Assembly (NCBI RefSeq): GCF_000797495.1
Contig: NZ_JTGN01000001.1
Coordinates: 131,501 to 195,500 of the forward strand
Source: Robinsoniella peoriensis
Lineage (GTDB): Bacteria > Bacillota > Clostridia > Lachnospirales > Lachnospiraceae
Direction: 5' to 3'
Length of the DNA stretch: 64,000 nt
Shown here piece by piece: positions 9,388 to 18,508 of this stretch (position 1 is its first letter; every line of letters begins with the position of its first letter). Below the pieces are notes generated by a model. That model made no database searches, was not told the origin of the DNA, and was given only the letters and a program-made list of their open reading frames with translations. The translations under genes were made by a program, and so were the position numbers.

Positions 9388-10800
9388 TTACTGTTCCAGG
9401 GAAACATTATCCTGCGCTTCCTGCAGCGCCTCTGTAACATCCTGCCGGTCTTCTAAAATTGCATTTAAGGTGGTATTATTAAATACTTCGCCAATAGTCG
9501 GGGTAATCGTAACTACTTTTACAATGCCGATCTCATCTTTAATCTCATTTAAAGTATCAAATGGATTTGTCTTGAAATAGGAAATATATTTATTTGATGT
9601 ATCTTCTGTTATGGATTTATCTGTCCATATTTTCGTATTACAGGTATCAAAGCCCAGGTCTTCCCAGATTTTCTTTTCTCCTTCTTCCGACAATTTCGCC
9701 CATGCCAGAAATTCTGCTGCCAGGTCTGCACTTTCACACTGATTGGTTACAACCGTTCCTGTTCCGCCGATGCCCACAGATCTGTTCTGTCCTTCTTCAT
9801 ATACCGGGCAGGGTGCAATCGCCCAGGTATCTGTCATTTCCGGCATATAATTCAGGAATCTGGACATAAACCACATTGCTTTTGGGAATGAAGCAATATT
9901 TCCATCTGCCACATTGGCATACCCTTCCTCCATATCTACATGGCCGCCCGGCGATACCATGGCAATTCCTTCATCCAGCCAGTCCTGCTGCATGGTAAGC
10001 ATCTTGTTCACAGAATCAATGGTTACGTCTGCTGTGCCCTGTTCATCTGTCCAGTCCTCACCATATTCCGCCATAGACAGGGACAGCCAGTCCGTACCTG
10101 CCGTATCCACAGATGTCATCCTGACTTTACCATCAGACGCTTCTGCTAACTTCTTCCCTGCCTGTGTGTAATCATCCCAGGTTTTAATCTGCGTATAGTC
10201 TATACCATACTGATCCAGGATCTTTGTGTTATAGAACATTACCGTTGCCCCAACATGGGTAGGCACTCCGTAATTTTTCCCATCTTTACTGTAAAGGTCA
10301 ATACGTGACTGTACGATATCTTTTGTATAAGGTTCCATAAAACTATTCAGTTCTTTAAACTGTACTTCCCCCTGCAGAAAATTGGGGAATTGTCCAACTT
10401 CCACATCGCATAAATCAGGTGCACCTTCGCCTGACTGTAATGCCAGGGTAAGCTTATTATGCATATCTGCAAATGGATATGTAGTAAATGTAACTTCAAT
10501 GGTCTTATCCGGATTTTCTTCGTTCCACTTCTGCACCATATTTGAATAAAACTGTGAATGCATCTCTACAAATGTCCACATATCAAAATGCGTTCCATTG
10601 GCATCGCCGGTAGTTGTCACAACTTCTGTCTCAGAATCTGCTTCCTTCCCATCCGCATTTTCAGAAGAAGCATCCTCCTTAGAGCTTGTATTGGTCCCTT
10701 CCGTTCCCGAAGCCGAACTGCCCTCCTTACCTCCACACCCGGTAAGCATAGTAACTGCCATAGACACACACAATAAAGTACTAATTAATTTTCTTCTCAT
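9388..10800 (-). CDS. Extracellular sugar-binding lipoprotein of ABC importer
   Basis: 470 residues from the ATG at 10800, 7 bp after AGGGAGG. A lipoprotein signal ends in LTGC with Cys22 as lipidation site, followed by a Ser/Glu/Asp-rich linker (to about residue 55) and a family-1 extracellular solute-binding fold (MWTFVEMHSQFYSNMVQKWNEENPD). It would capture an oligosaccharide outside the membrane and pass it to the two permeases. The operon's GH51 enzymes suggest an arabinofuranosyl-containing ligand. Transcribed from a strong promoter about 210 bp upstream with a long leader. Confidence 0.93.
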   Translation of the reverse strand: MRRKLISTLLCVSMAVTMLTGCGGKEGSSASGTEGTNTSSKEDASSENADGKEADSETEVVTTTGDANGTHFDMWTFVEMHSQFYSNMVQKWNEENPDKTIEVTFTTYPFADMHNKLTLALQSGEGAPDLCDVEVGQFPNFLQGEVQFKELNSFMEPYTKDIVQSRIDLYSKDGKNYGVPTHVGATVMFYNTKILDQYGIDYTQIKTWDDYTQAGKKLAEASDGKVRMTSVDTAGTDWLSLSMAEYGEDWTDEQGTADVTIDSVNKMLTMQQDWLDEGIAMVSPGGHVDMEEGYANVADGNIASFPKAMWFMSRFLNYMPEMTDTWAIAPCPVYEEGQNRSVGIGGTGTVVTNQCESADLAAEFLAWAKLSEEGEKKIWEDLGFDTCNTKIWTDKSITEDTSNKYISYFKTNPFDTLNEIKDEIGIVKVVTITPTIGEVFNNTTLNAILEDRQDVTEALQEAQDNVSLEQ

Positions 10801-10923
10801 TTTCGTTCCTCCCTGAATAAACTCACTTAGAAAATAACTCACATAAGGTTACATTTACCAAGCAAAAAAGGTCATCAACCCACACATCACAGCACTGCTT
10901 CAACAATCATCAAAACTATTTTC

Positions 10924-10935
10924 TGCCGGCCGGCA
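10924..10935. promoter_or_regulatory. GC-rich perfect palindrome in the operon leader
   Basis: TGCCGGCCGGCA is a perfect 12-bp palindrome, about 70 nt into the predicted transcript of the binding-protein operon and standing out in an AT-rich gap. It could be an operator for the divergent ArsR-type regulator; this is inference. The rest of 10801-11187 holds only the promoters listed and no gene. Confidence 0.4.
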
Positions 10936-11010
10936 TTTAGTATATATTCATCATATGTATTTTGTGCAATTTGTATATTTTTAATGACTTTTTATTCGCT
11001 TCGTAACTAA

Positions 11011-11039
11011 ACTATACATTTTAATCCATATCTTGTCAA
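11011..11039 (-). promoter_or_regulatory. Sigma-A promoter of the arabinofuranosidase operon
   Basis: TTGACA (11034-11039), 17-bp spacer and TATAGT (11011-11016) on the minus strand: near consensus. It predicts a leader of about 200 nt. An inverted repeat TAAACTA (11008-11014) / TAGTTTA (11058-11064) flanks the promoter, one arm covering the -10 box, a layout suited to repression. Confidence 0.8.
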
Positions 11040-11115
11040 GTTATTTTTAAATTAATTTAGTTTATCTTAAACTCTTTGATTTTGTTGTGTGTTCCTTCTG
11101 CTTCCGCATTCGTTA

Positions 11116-11144
11116 TTGTATTTTCCTCCAAATAGCGCTATAAT
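11116..11144 (+). promoter_or_regulatory. Probable promoter of the divergent regulator
   Basis: TATAAT (11139-11144) is perfect; the hexamer 17 bp upstream, TTGTAT, is weak. It lies 43 bp before the regulator's start codon. Confidence 0.55.
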
Positions 11145-11187
11145 AATTCTCAATACGACCAAAAAGGTTTTACGAAAGGAACACCCT

Positions 11188-12114
11188 ATGCGTTATCTCA
11201 AAGACATCGACAGCGGCCTGCCGCTTTTTAAAGCCCTTGGTTCCGATATCCGGATCTCTATTTTAAATCTGTTGTTGGATGAAGGCCCTATGAATATGAA
11301 CGTACTCGCCGGACGGGTAAATATCACGAACGGTGCCCTGACCAGCCATATTAAGAAGCTGGAAGACTGCGGTCTGGTGAAAATCACCAGCGAAGGTGAT
11401 GGACACGGCAACCAGAAGGTCTGCTCTGCTCATATCGGACAGATACTTTTTTCTCTGACTCAGGAACCTGTTATCCAGAACGAATCTATTGCGGAATTGA
11501 AAGTCGGGCAATATTCCGATTTTTCCATTTATCCCACCTGCGGCATCTCCACACCTGCTTCTCTGATCGGTGATGTGGATGATCCCAGATTCTTCGTTCA
11601 TCAACAGCGTTTTGACGCTGATATCCTCTGGCTCGGAAAAGGCTATGTGGAATATATTCTGCCTAATGTACTGCCTGCGTCACAGCGAATTGATGAAATT
11701 GATATCTCTCTGGAAATCAGCTCCGAAGCCCCGGGAAGCAACAGTATCTGGCCATCCGATATTCATTTTTATATAAATGAAACCTTTGTGGGTTATTGGA
11801 CCAGCCCCGGAGACTATGCAGACCGCCCGGGTCATTTTACGCCAGGCTGGTGGTTTCCGAATTGGAATCAATATGGCCTTTTAAAGAACCTGATCATAAA
11901 TAAAAACGGCACCTTTATGGATGATTTGAAAATCTCAGATGTCACGATTGATGATTTTGCTTTTACCGACCGGGACATGATCCGGTTCAGACTGGGCGTT
12001 CCGGATACCGCCAGACATGTAGGCGGAATGACTATATTTGGCAGCTCCTTCGGGGATTATAACCAGGATATCCGCTTTAAGGTCCGCTATTCACCACTGA
12101 AAGACGAGGCTTAA
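11188..12114 (+). CDS. ArsR-type winged-helix regulator with large C-terminal sensor-like domain
   Basis: 308 residues from ATG 11188 (AAAGGA upstream). Residues about 8-80 are an ArsR-like winged helix (FKALGSDIRISILNLLLDEG, NITNGALTSHIKKLEDCGL). The remaining 220 residues are unlike metal-sensing ArsR proteins: rich in beta-type stretches and aromatic residues (TPGWWFPNWNQYG, ADILWLGKGYVEYILP), and may form a beta-sandwich that binds sugar. It is divergent from the GH51/importer operon and is its obvious candidate regulator. I have seen such ArsR proteins beside arabinofuranosidase genes in related bacteria, but their ligand is not established to my knowledge. Confidence 0.8.
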   Translation: MRYLKDIDSGLPLFKALGSDIRISILNLLLDEGPMNMNVLAGRVNITNGALTSHIKKLEDCGLVKITSEGDGHGNQKVCSAHIGQILFSLTQEPVIQNESIAELKVGQYSDFSIYPTCGISTPASLIGDVDDPRFFVHQQRFDADILWLGKGYVEYILPNVLPASQRIDEIDISLEISSEAPGSNSIWPSDIHFYINETFVGYWTSPGDYADRPGHFTPGWWFPNWNQYGLLKNLIINKNGTFMDDLKISDVTIDDFAFTDRDMIRFRLGVPDTARHVGGMTIFGSSFGDYNQDIRFKVRYSPLKDEA

Positions 12115-12144
12115 ATACAAAAAAACAATAGGATTACACGAAAA

Positions 12145-12177
12145 AACGGGCGTATTGTCATCAGCAATACGCCCGTT
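12145..12177 (-). terminator. Intrinsic terminator between convergent genes
   Basis: Perfect 13-bp GC-rich stem (12145-12157 with 12165-12177), 7-nt loop. On the minus strand it is followed by six T, so it mainly ends the transglutaminase transcript; on the + strand it may also stop the regulator transcript. Confidence 0.9.
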
Positions 12178-12214
12178 CCCCGTTCTATCTTTAATTACCG
12201 GACTTTCCTCATAT

Positions 12215-14776
12215 CTATTTCAATATTCTAAGCAGCATGTCTCCGGTTCCAACATTATAGCCGCTGGTTGCATATACTCCGTTTAAGCCGGGATTTGTCA
12301 CAATAATTAGCGGTAACTTATCCGGGTCTACATACATCCTTCTTCCCAGTGTATTTACATTTTCAGCAAAGCTGTCATAATAAATCTGAACATCCTTCAG
12401 AGATGCCAGCGTTCTGGACAAGGTAGGATCCTGCAGTGATTTTTCTTCCTTTACTACAAAGATAATCTGTCCGTCAATGCTGTTAAATTCCTCTTTCCGT
12501 TCATATAATTCATTTAAAATATGTTCGGTAGGCTCTTTGCTCTCTTCCATCCAGATAATCAGGTTCTTTTTATTCTGCAAGATTTCAGAAGCCATGATCT
12601 CGCTTCTGTCTTTTCTGTGAAGTATAAAATCATTAATCTCGATATTTTCCAGCATATCGGATAATTTTGCCTCGCGCAGGGAAAGAACTAATTCTTTCTT
12701 TTCTCCCTGGTCCAATGAGAAACAATACGTTTTTGCAAAAATATTTCCGTTTGGCAGACGGTTTGAGGTTACAATGCGGTAAACACCTGTCTCTAATGGA
12801 ACGGTCATACCATCCTTCCACACTTCTGCTGCCAGGTTCAAAGTCTGATAATCACCATTTTTTAATACTGCAAGAGTCCAGTTCTGGAAATATACCCATT
12901 TTGTACTGCCGCCGGATGCCAGACTGAGTGTACAATCTTTTTTCGCATTTTCCACGATGGGACAGAATGCACCTTCTTTATAATACTCCATGGCAAGATC
13001 CGCAGGATTTAACCTTGCCGCTATGCCCAGTGTACGGCAGACTGCAACAAAAAGAATCTTTTTGGACTGGGTGCTGCCTGTCTTCAGCATCAGACATCCC
13101 ACCGGTGAAGTTGTCAGGCTGTCATATTCTCTGTCTTTCTTTTCCCCAACGGCTGCTACAATATAATCCCAGATACGGGTTGGTTCTGCAATAAATGCCT
13201 GTTTTTGATCCTCTGTAAAATATCCAAGGATGGACTCACGGTATTTGGTAAGGGGTTCCATATGCACTCTGGGGTTTAAAATGTAACGAACAAAAATGTC
13301 ATGGGGTACATGTTCGGCATAAGCCTTGCTTTCTCTTAGATGCTCTTCCAGTACGTCACTTTTCAAATCACGGTAATCTTTTTTTGTCAATACGAAGAGC
13401 AGTTCTTTTCTAAGATCCATTTCTTCGGAAGCAGACAAAAATTTTACTACTTCCTTAAAATTGCCCCTGCTTTCTTTTAGAATCTCATCAATCCCGCTTC
13501 CATATGAGCTGCTGATCTCATTTGCTTCTGCCGCCTGATAGAAGGATGCCGCCTTTTTCTGTCTGAGGGCTGCGGCCTCTGCGAAACGTACCTCTCCTCT
13601 TTCCTTTTGCTCTTTTGCCGGCTGCTTCGTGTTAATTCTGGCATCTTTAGGGGCAATCACGTCAAAATCCTGCCAGCCGTCCATAACCGGCGGCATGCAT
13701 CCGGCTTTGACATCTGTAAGGTGATCTTCTTCCAGTACAGCATCAAAAGATACAGAACACTCCTTTTCTTTATCCACATCCACTAAGATCTCTGCAAATA
13801 CCCCATCTTTTATCACATGCAGATGACAGCTTCCAAGTCCTGTACAAAATCCCGCCTGTCCCTTTTCATCTGTTACGATTGAAGCGATGGGAGCAAATTC
13901 GGAATAGTTTAAAATCTCAAATTTTACAAGTGCTCTCGGCACCGGCCTGCCATTACGGTCTGTAACGTGTACCGTCAGTTTTTCTGTGAGCGCATAACGC
14001 TTAAGCTGACCCAGCACGGTTACCATGCCATCCTTCTGGATCACTTCTTCCTCTGCCCCTATGAAATCAAACCATCTGGAATGAATCAGCATGGCCCTGG
14101 ATGACGCATTGGTAAACCAGCCTTTGTCCAGAATTTCTTCCGGTTCACACGCACCAATAAAATGCCATTCACCATCGCACCATACTTCTACCCAGGCATG
14201 ATTATCATCACAATGGGACCATTTGGGAGCATAGACCTGACGCGCAGGAATTCCCACACTTCTCAGTGCACTTGTGGTAAATGTAGATTCTTCCCCACAT
14301 CTGCCAAACGCACTTTTATACACAGTCATAGGTGATACGGTACGGTCATCCGTAGTCTGGTATGTAGCTTCTTCGGCACACCAGTAATTTACTTCCAGGG
14401 CCGCTTCCTCCATACTTTTCCCCTCTATCCGTTTAGACAACTGTGAATAGAAAAAGCTTCTGCAAGGAGAAATATCCTCTTCATTTATACGGTGATAAAC
14501 TACATAATTTAAGAAGATGTCCTCTGGAACTTTTCCGGCAAACGGGCCCTTGTCCCACAGTAACACGCCCTGTTTCGCATAATCTGAAAAGTCCTCAAAA
14601 GTGTAATTTCCAAGATCACTAAGGGGCATGGCAGCATATAAATATTTCATCAGAATTGTCTCATGTTCGGAGCATTCGTTAAATTTGTCAATGATTTTTC
14701 CATAAATCTCCGGATATGCCGCTGCTGCATCTGCAAATCCTTTTTCAATCCGTTCTTCGCATTTTATTGAAAACAT
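12215..14776 (-). CDS. Large transglutaminase-like protein with Ig-like and thioredoxin-like regions
   Basis: 853 residues, no signal peptide. Residues about 130-225 form a transglutaminase core: Cys160 in GRCGEES and His193 in DNHAWVEVW are the catalytic pair; the third acidic residue may be E211 in IGACEPE, where an Asp is usual. Residues about 260-345 look like an Ig/carboxypeptidase-regulatory fold (VHVTDRNGRPVPRALV). A second, weakly conserved half follows, and the last 110 residues resemble a thioredoxin fold without a CxxC. It starts one base after the M17 aminopeptidase stop, so they are cotranslated. A cytosolic peptide or glycopeptide hydrolase is possible; the reaction is not known. 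Confidence 0.75.
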   Translation of the reverse strand: MFSIKCEERIEKGFADAAAAYPEIYGKIIDKFNECSEHETILMKYLYAAMPLSDLGNYTFEDFSDYAKQGVLLWDKGPFAGKVPEDIFLNYVVYHRINEEDISPCRSFFYSQLSKRIEGKSMEEAALEVNYWCAEEATYQTTDDRTVSPMTVYKSAFGRCGEESTFTTSALRSVGIPARQVYAPKWSHCDDNHAWVEVWCDGEWHFIGACEPEEILDKGWFTNASSRAMLIHSRWFDFIGAEEEVIQKDGMVTVLGQLKRYALTEKLTVHVTDRNGRPVPRALVKFEILNYSEFAPIASIVTDEKGQAGFCTGLGSCHLHVIKDGVFAEILVDVDKEKECSVSFDAVLEEDHLTDVKAGCMPPVMDGWQDFDVIAPKDARINTKQPAKEQKERGEVRFAEAAALRQKKAASFYQAAEANEISSSYGSGIDEILKESRGNFKEVVKFLSASEEMDLRKELLFVLTKKDYRDLKSDVLEEHLRESKAYAEHVPHDIFVRYILNPRVHMEPLTKYRESILGYFTEDQKQAFIAEPTRIWDYIVAAVGEKKDREYDSLTTSPVGCLMLKTGSTQSKKILFVAVCRTLGIAARLNPADLAMEYYKEGAFCPIVENAKKDCTLSLASGGSTKWVYFQNWTLAVLKNGDYQTLNLAAEVWKDGMTVPLETGVYRIVTSNRLPNGNIFAKTYCFSLDQGEKKELVLSLREAKLSDMLENIEINDFILHRKDRSEIMASEILQNKKNLIIWMEESKEPTEHILNELYERKEEFNSIDGQIIFVVKEEKSLQDPTLSRTLASLKDVQIYYDSFAENVNTLGRRMYVDPDKLPLIIVTNPGLNGVYATSGYNVGTGDMLLRILK

Positions 14777-14777
14777 A

Positions 14778-16202
14778 TTAATTATCCTTTCTGTCTAATA
14801 AATAATAAAGGGATGTAACTCCTGCACCGGTTGCACCTTTTGACTGAAACTCAAAAAGTGGGCTGTCTACCCAGGCAGTACCTGCGATATCCAGATGAAT
14901 CCACGGTTTTTCCTCCGCGAACGCTTTTATAAATAACGCTGCCGTAATGGTACCGCAATGGCTTTCTCCCATATTTTTGATATCTGCAATTTTACTCTCA
15001 ATCATTCGCTCCTGCTCTTCATAGACAGGCAGCCGCCAATAGCGTTCTCCTGATATCTGATATGCCTCTTTAAAGTCTGCGAAAAGGTCATCGTTATCAC
15101 ATACAACTCCCGCTGTAGAGAATCCAAACATATTTACAACCGCTCCCGTAAGTGTGGCAATATCTAAAACCCGGGTCACATTTTCATTTTTCACAGCATA
15201 GGCAACCGCGTCCGCCAATATCAGGCGCCCCTCTGCATCCGTGTTACATATCTCAATTGTCTTTCCAGCATAAGAAGATATCACATCTCCCGGAACAAGG
15301 CTTCCTGGAGCAATCCGGTTCTCACACATTGGAATGAGACCAATTACATTTGTTTTAACCTTATTTTTTGCCAGCGCCAGTACCGCACCTGCAACGGCTG
15401 CGCCCCCTGCCATATCGCCTTTGATTCCAAGCATGGAATTAGCAGGCTTTAAGCAATATCCGCCCGTATCACAGGTAACTCCTTTTCCAACCAGGGCAGT
15501 TATTTCTTTACTGTCCGGAGCTGCAAGATATCGGAAAATTAAAAAGCAGGGTTCATTGGAGCTGCTCTCACCAACTGCCAGCAGACCTTTCATTCCAAGC
15601 TTTTTCAATTGCTCATAGCTGATAAGTTCGCAGACAGCACCACTACTTTCCATCTTTTTACTGATCTCTGCAGCGAAATCCAAGGGCTTAAAATGATTGC
15701 CGGGCATGTTAACCATATCTCTTGCCCATACTACTGATTCCCCGATATGAATCCCTGCCTCAAGCTCTTTTTTTGCCGGCTCTAACTCGGCTTGTGCTAT
15801 TCCGGTTAAATATACTTTCCATTCTTTCTTTTCTTTCTCTCCAAAAAAAGGTCCTTCGTAAGCTCCCATAAGGATTCCCTCCGCTGCTTCACGAACGGCA
15901 AAGGTTCCCTTTTTTTCTATGAAGTCCGATACATCTATGGAAAACTCATAGATATTGTGCTGCTTCATCTCTTTTACTGCCTTGGCTGTAACCTCTTTGA
16001 TCTCCTTACTGCTACACTCATTATCACCTAAACCGATGAATAAATCAATCCGTTCATTTGAATTTTTCATAAAGCAGGATTGAAGATATTCACCCTGGAA
16101 AAGTCTTTTTACATATTCCGGGCATTTCGTGCGGCTCCATGCCTCTTTATTTATAAAATTCACCTGAAAAGTCTCGCTGCTGTTCACAACTGCTTCTATC
16201 AT
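14778..16202 (-). CDS. M17 leucyl aminopeptidase
   Basis: 474 residues from the ATG at 16202 (GAGGTG upstream; a GTG two codons earlier is less likely). The catalytic C-terminal domain carries the M17 signature NTDAEGRLILADA and the metal-binding loop VGKGVTCDTGGYCLKP. In well-studied enzymes that loop reads VTFDSGG, so Phe and Ser are changed to Cys and Thr here while the metal Asp is kept. It removes N-terminal residues from peptides with two divalent metals, usually as a hexamer in the cytosol. Paired with the transglutaminase-like gene directly downstream. Confidence 0.92.
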   Translation of the reverse strand: MIEAVVNSSETFQVNFINKEAWSRTKCPEYVKRLFQGEYLQSCFMKNSNERIDLFIGLGDNECSSKEIKEVTAKAVKEMKQHNIYEFSIDVSDFIEKKGTFAVREAAEGILMGAYEGPFFGEKEKKEWKVYLTGIAQAELEPAKKELEAGIHIGESVVWARDMVNMPGNHFKPLDFAAEISKKMESSGAVCELISYEQLKKLGMKGLLAVGESSSNEPCFLIFRYLAAPDSKEITALVGKGVTCDTGGYCLKPANSMLGIKGDMAGGAAVAGAVLALAKNKVKTNVIGLIPMCENRIAPGSLVPGDVISSYAGKTIEICNTDAEGRLILADAVAYAVKNENVTRVLDIATLTGAVVNMFGFSTAGVVCDNDDLFADFKEAYQISGERYWRLPVYEEQERMIESKIADIKNMGESHCGTITAALFIKAFAEEKPWIHLDIAGTAWVDSPLFEFQSKGATGAGVTSLYYLLDRKDN

Positions 16203-16270
16203 AATCACACCTCACCTGACGTACTGTTGACGGCGGGCATTCCTTTCTCTGTTTTTATTTAGGACTCCAT

Positions 16271-16313
16271 AAAGAGCAGGATGCTTGAGATCTCTCCTGG
16301 CATCCTGCTCTTT
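16271..16313 (-). terminator. Strong stem-loop after the GHL6 gene
   Basis: A perfect 14-bp stem (16271-16284 with 16300-16313), 15-nt loop, lying between the GHL6 stop and the aminopeptidase start. T-richness after the stem is modest on both strands, so termination may be partial, leaving readthrough into the peptidase pair. Confidence 0.6.
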
Positions 16314-16406
16314 GATATTAATCGTGTTTTCCCGTTTTATTAAAATTGATAATATTCGGAAATAGACAAGTGTTTATTGAGGATTCAAGCTATATGGACT
16401 ACTGGA

Positions 16407-18401
16407 TTAATACTGGATACTAATCATGTTATGTCCTTTCACTTCCTGCAAAGTAAAAGTAATATACTGTCCTTCCTGTTTAAAGGAAATGGCATTGTTC
16501 TCCGGTACCAGAGACACGGATTTAACTTCTTTGTCTCCTGCATAAAGCTTCATTGTAATCATATACAGCGGGATGATATCTTCTACCGTATAGATATCTT
16601 CGGAACGTTTTTCAGTAATATAATGTAATAAATGAAGAATATCACGGTTTTCTGCTTCCTGGTGATTCAGTGATGATATCAGTGTGGATGGTCCATCATG
16701 GTTTACCAGCTTATTCTCTAATAATAAATCCAGCGCATCTTTCACCATCAGTTTGCACCATCTTGCCGCATTCTTGCGATAGAGATGGAAGATCGGATGT
16801 GAAAAATAAACGGCATTTCCATTTCTCGTCACAGCCGGATAACCTGCTTTTCCGGATGACGGAGCATGCTGATGGGAACAGAAAGTCTTGCCAATACGGT
16901 CAAAATAAGGTTCTATTTTATCCATTAACACTTCGGCTCCTGCCGCTTCCACATCAAATCCTCTTAAATACATAACAAATTCTTCTTTTGGAAGATCTTT
17001 GCCAATTACTTCATTCGGCATGACAAATTCACGGTAAAACTTAGATTCTCCTAAATATTTCACACCATAAATATTTTCACTTCCATCCTTTGGAATACAG
17101 GAATCAAAAGAACCAATTACTTTTCCGCCTTTTGCAATATAATCTTTCATCACCTTTTCCAAATCCGCATTGTAATAGATACAATCCGGTAAGATGACAA
17201 CTTTATACTGATCCATAGGCATCTGACTGTCAATGATGTCAAACTGGTAGGACAATTCCTGAAGCATACGTACCGTACCAATCAGAGATGGTGAAATTCC
17301 CAGATCGTATTCTTCTTCCGGATAGAACTCTTCCGGTGTAAGCACTGCTATTTCTGCTACGGATGACGCACTGCGGCAATATGGTTCTTTTTCCTTAACG
17401 CTGCCATAAACCTGCCCGATCAGGTCATAGGCACCCGGGGATAATTTCCCATTTGGATGCAGCTGGTCACCTATAGAACAGCCTGCGCCCATTGCCAGCA
17501 TGCTAAAGCATTCTAACTCCAGCGCCGCACGGTTTTTCAGAGAGTGGAAATCTCCCCAGTAAGTATGAAATTTACCGGTCATTCCGATCATCTCTTTTCC
17601 AAGGTTTCTTGCATATCGGCTGGTTGCCGGGAAATGATCATATCCCCACCCGCCGCTTGGCAATGACTCCAGCTCTAAATGGCTGTAATCCTTGAAACTG
17701 TCCTTATAAGCAGGACCTACATGGGAACTGTTATAAAATATACTTGCTTTTGGCGCTCTTTCACGGATGAATGCTGAAATTTCAGACTTGAATTCTTCCA
17801 GCATATGTATGGAATAACGAAGGCGCATCGCCTTGCTTTCCACATCTACGTGAAGTTCTTCCATCTTCTTAACACAGTGCTCACATTTACAATCAACCTG
17901 GAAAAGTATATCCATGAAGATACCATCCACATTATCTGCCCCTACCACATCAATCATATCTTCCAAATGTTCCTTGAAGAATTCACGATATCCGCTGTTC
18001 AGGCAGATGGTATGGTAAAAATGAGGTGCCGGTACGTGCTGGGTATCGATATATTCACCATTCTCATCCACAGCAAGCCATTCCGGATGTTCTCTCATAA
18101 TACGTCCATCCCACTGTGCAGTTGTATAGATCGGTACTTTGATGCCTTTTTCATGGCAGGCTTCAATCTGCTCTAATAACAGGTTGTGGTTCGTAAGTTC
18201 CGGATGGATTAATTCCGGAAATTTCTTAGATGGATAATAGAGCCATCCATGGTGGCATCTTGCAAAACAGGTAATAGAATCTACATTTGCTTTCACTAAG
18301 GTGTCTGCAAATTCTTCTTTATTGAAGTCTTTTCCTACTTCTGGTATATATTCACTGGTATGGAAGTCTAAATGAATTTGTCTGTATCTGATATTTCCCA
18401 C
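16407..18401 (-). CDS. Putative glycoside hydrolase, GHL6 plus beta-galactosidase-trimerisation-like domain
   Basis: 664 residues with a GTG start (AGGAGG 8 bp upstream). The N-terminal half is a TIM-barrel-like domain of the hypothetical glycosyl hydrolase 6 type: YRQIHLDFHTSEYIPEVG, then DGIFMDILFQVDCKCEHC and LELESLPSGGWGYDHF. Residues about 360-500 resemble the GATase-like trimerisation domain found in GH42 enzymes (VVILPDCIYYNADLEKVMKDYIAKGGKVIG). The C-terminus is beta-rich. No signal peptide, so it acts on imported sugar. It follows two permeases of the same operon, which supports a role in degrading their substrate. The linkage cut is unknown and the catalytic acids cannot be assigned safely. 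Confidence 0.75.
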   Translation of the reverse strand: MGNIRYRQIHLDFHTSEYIPEVGKDFNKEEFADTLVKANVDSITCFARCHHGWLYYPSKKFPELIHPELTNHNLLLEQIEACHEKGIKVPIYTTAQWDGRIMREHPEWLAVDENGEYIDTQHVPAPHFYHTICLNSGYREFFKEHLEDMIDVVGADNVDGIFMDILFQVDCKCEHCVKKMEELHVDVESKAMRLRYSIHMLEEFKSEISAFIRERAPKASIFYNSSHVGPAYKDSFKDYSHLELESLPSGGWGYDHFPATSRYARNLGKEMIGMTGKFHTYWGDFHSLKNRAALELECFSMLAMGAGCSIGDQLHPNGKLSPGAYDLIGQVYGSVKEKEPYCRSASSVAEIAVLTPEEFYPEEEYDLGISPSLIGTVRMLQELSYQFDIIDSQMPMDQYKVVILPDCIYYNADLEKVMKDYIAKGGKVIGSFDSCIPKDGSENIYGVKYLGESKFYREFVMPNEVIGKDLPKEEFVMYLRGFDVEAAGAEVLMDKIEPYFDRIGKTFCSHQHAPSSGKAGYPAVTRNGNAVYFSHPIFHLYRKNAARWCKLMVKDALDLLLENKLVNHDGPSTLISSLNHQEAENRDILHLLHYITEKRSEDIYTVEDIIPLYMITMKLYAGDKEVKSVSLVPENNAISFKQEGQYITFTLQEVKGHNMISIQY

Positions 18402-18508
18402 GTACCATTCCTCCTGATGTTTTCCGCCCTTATTTCGTTTGTAAAAAACTGCCTGGGCATATATTTAAAATTATATCTGATTATTCAGCCAATAGCAATT
18501 ATCAATTC

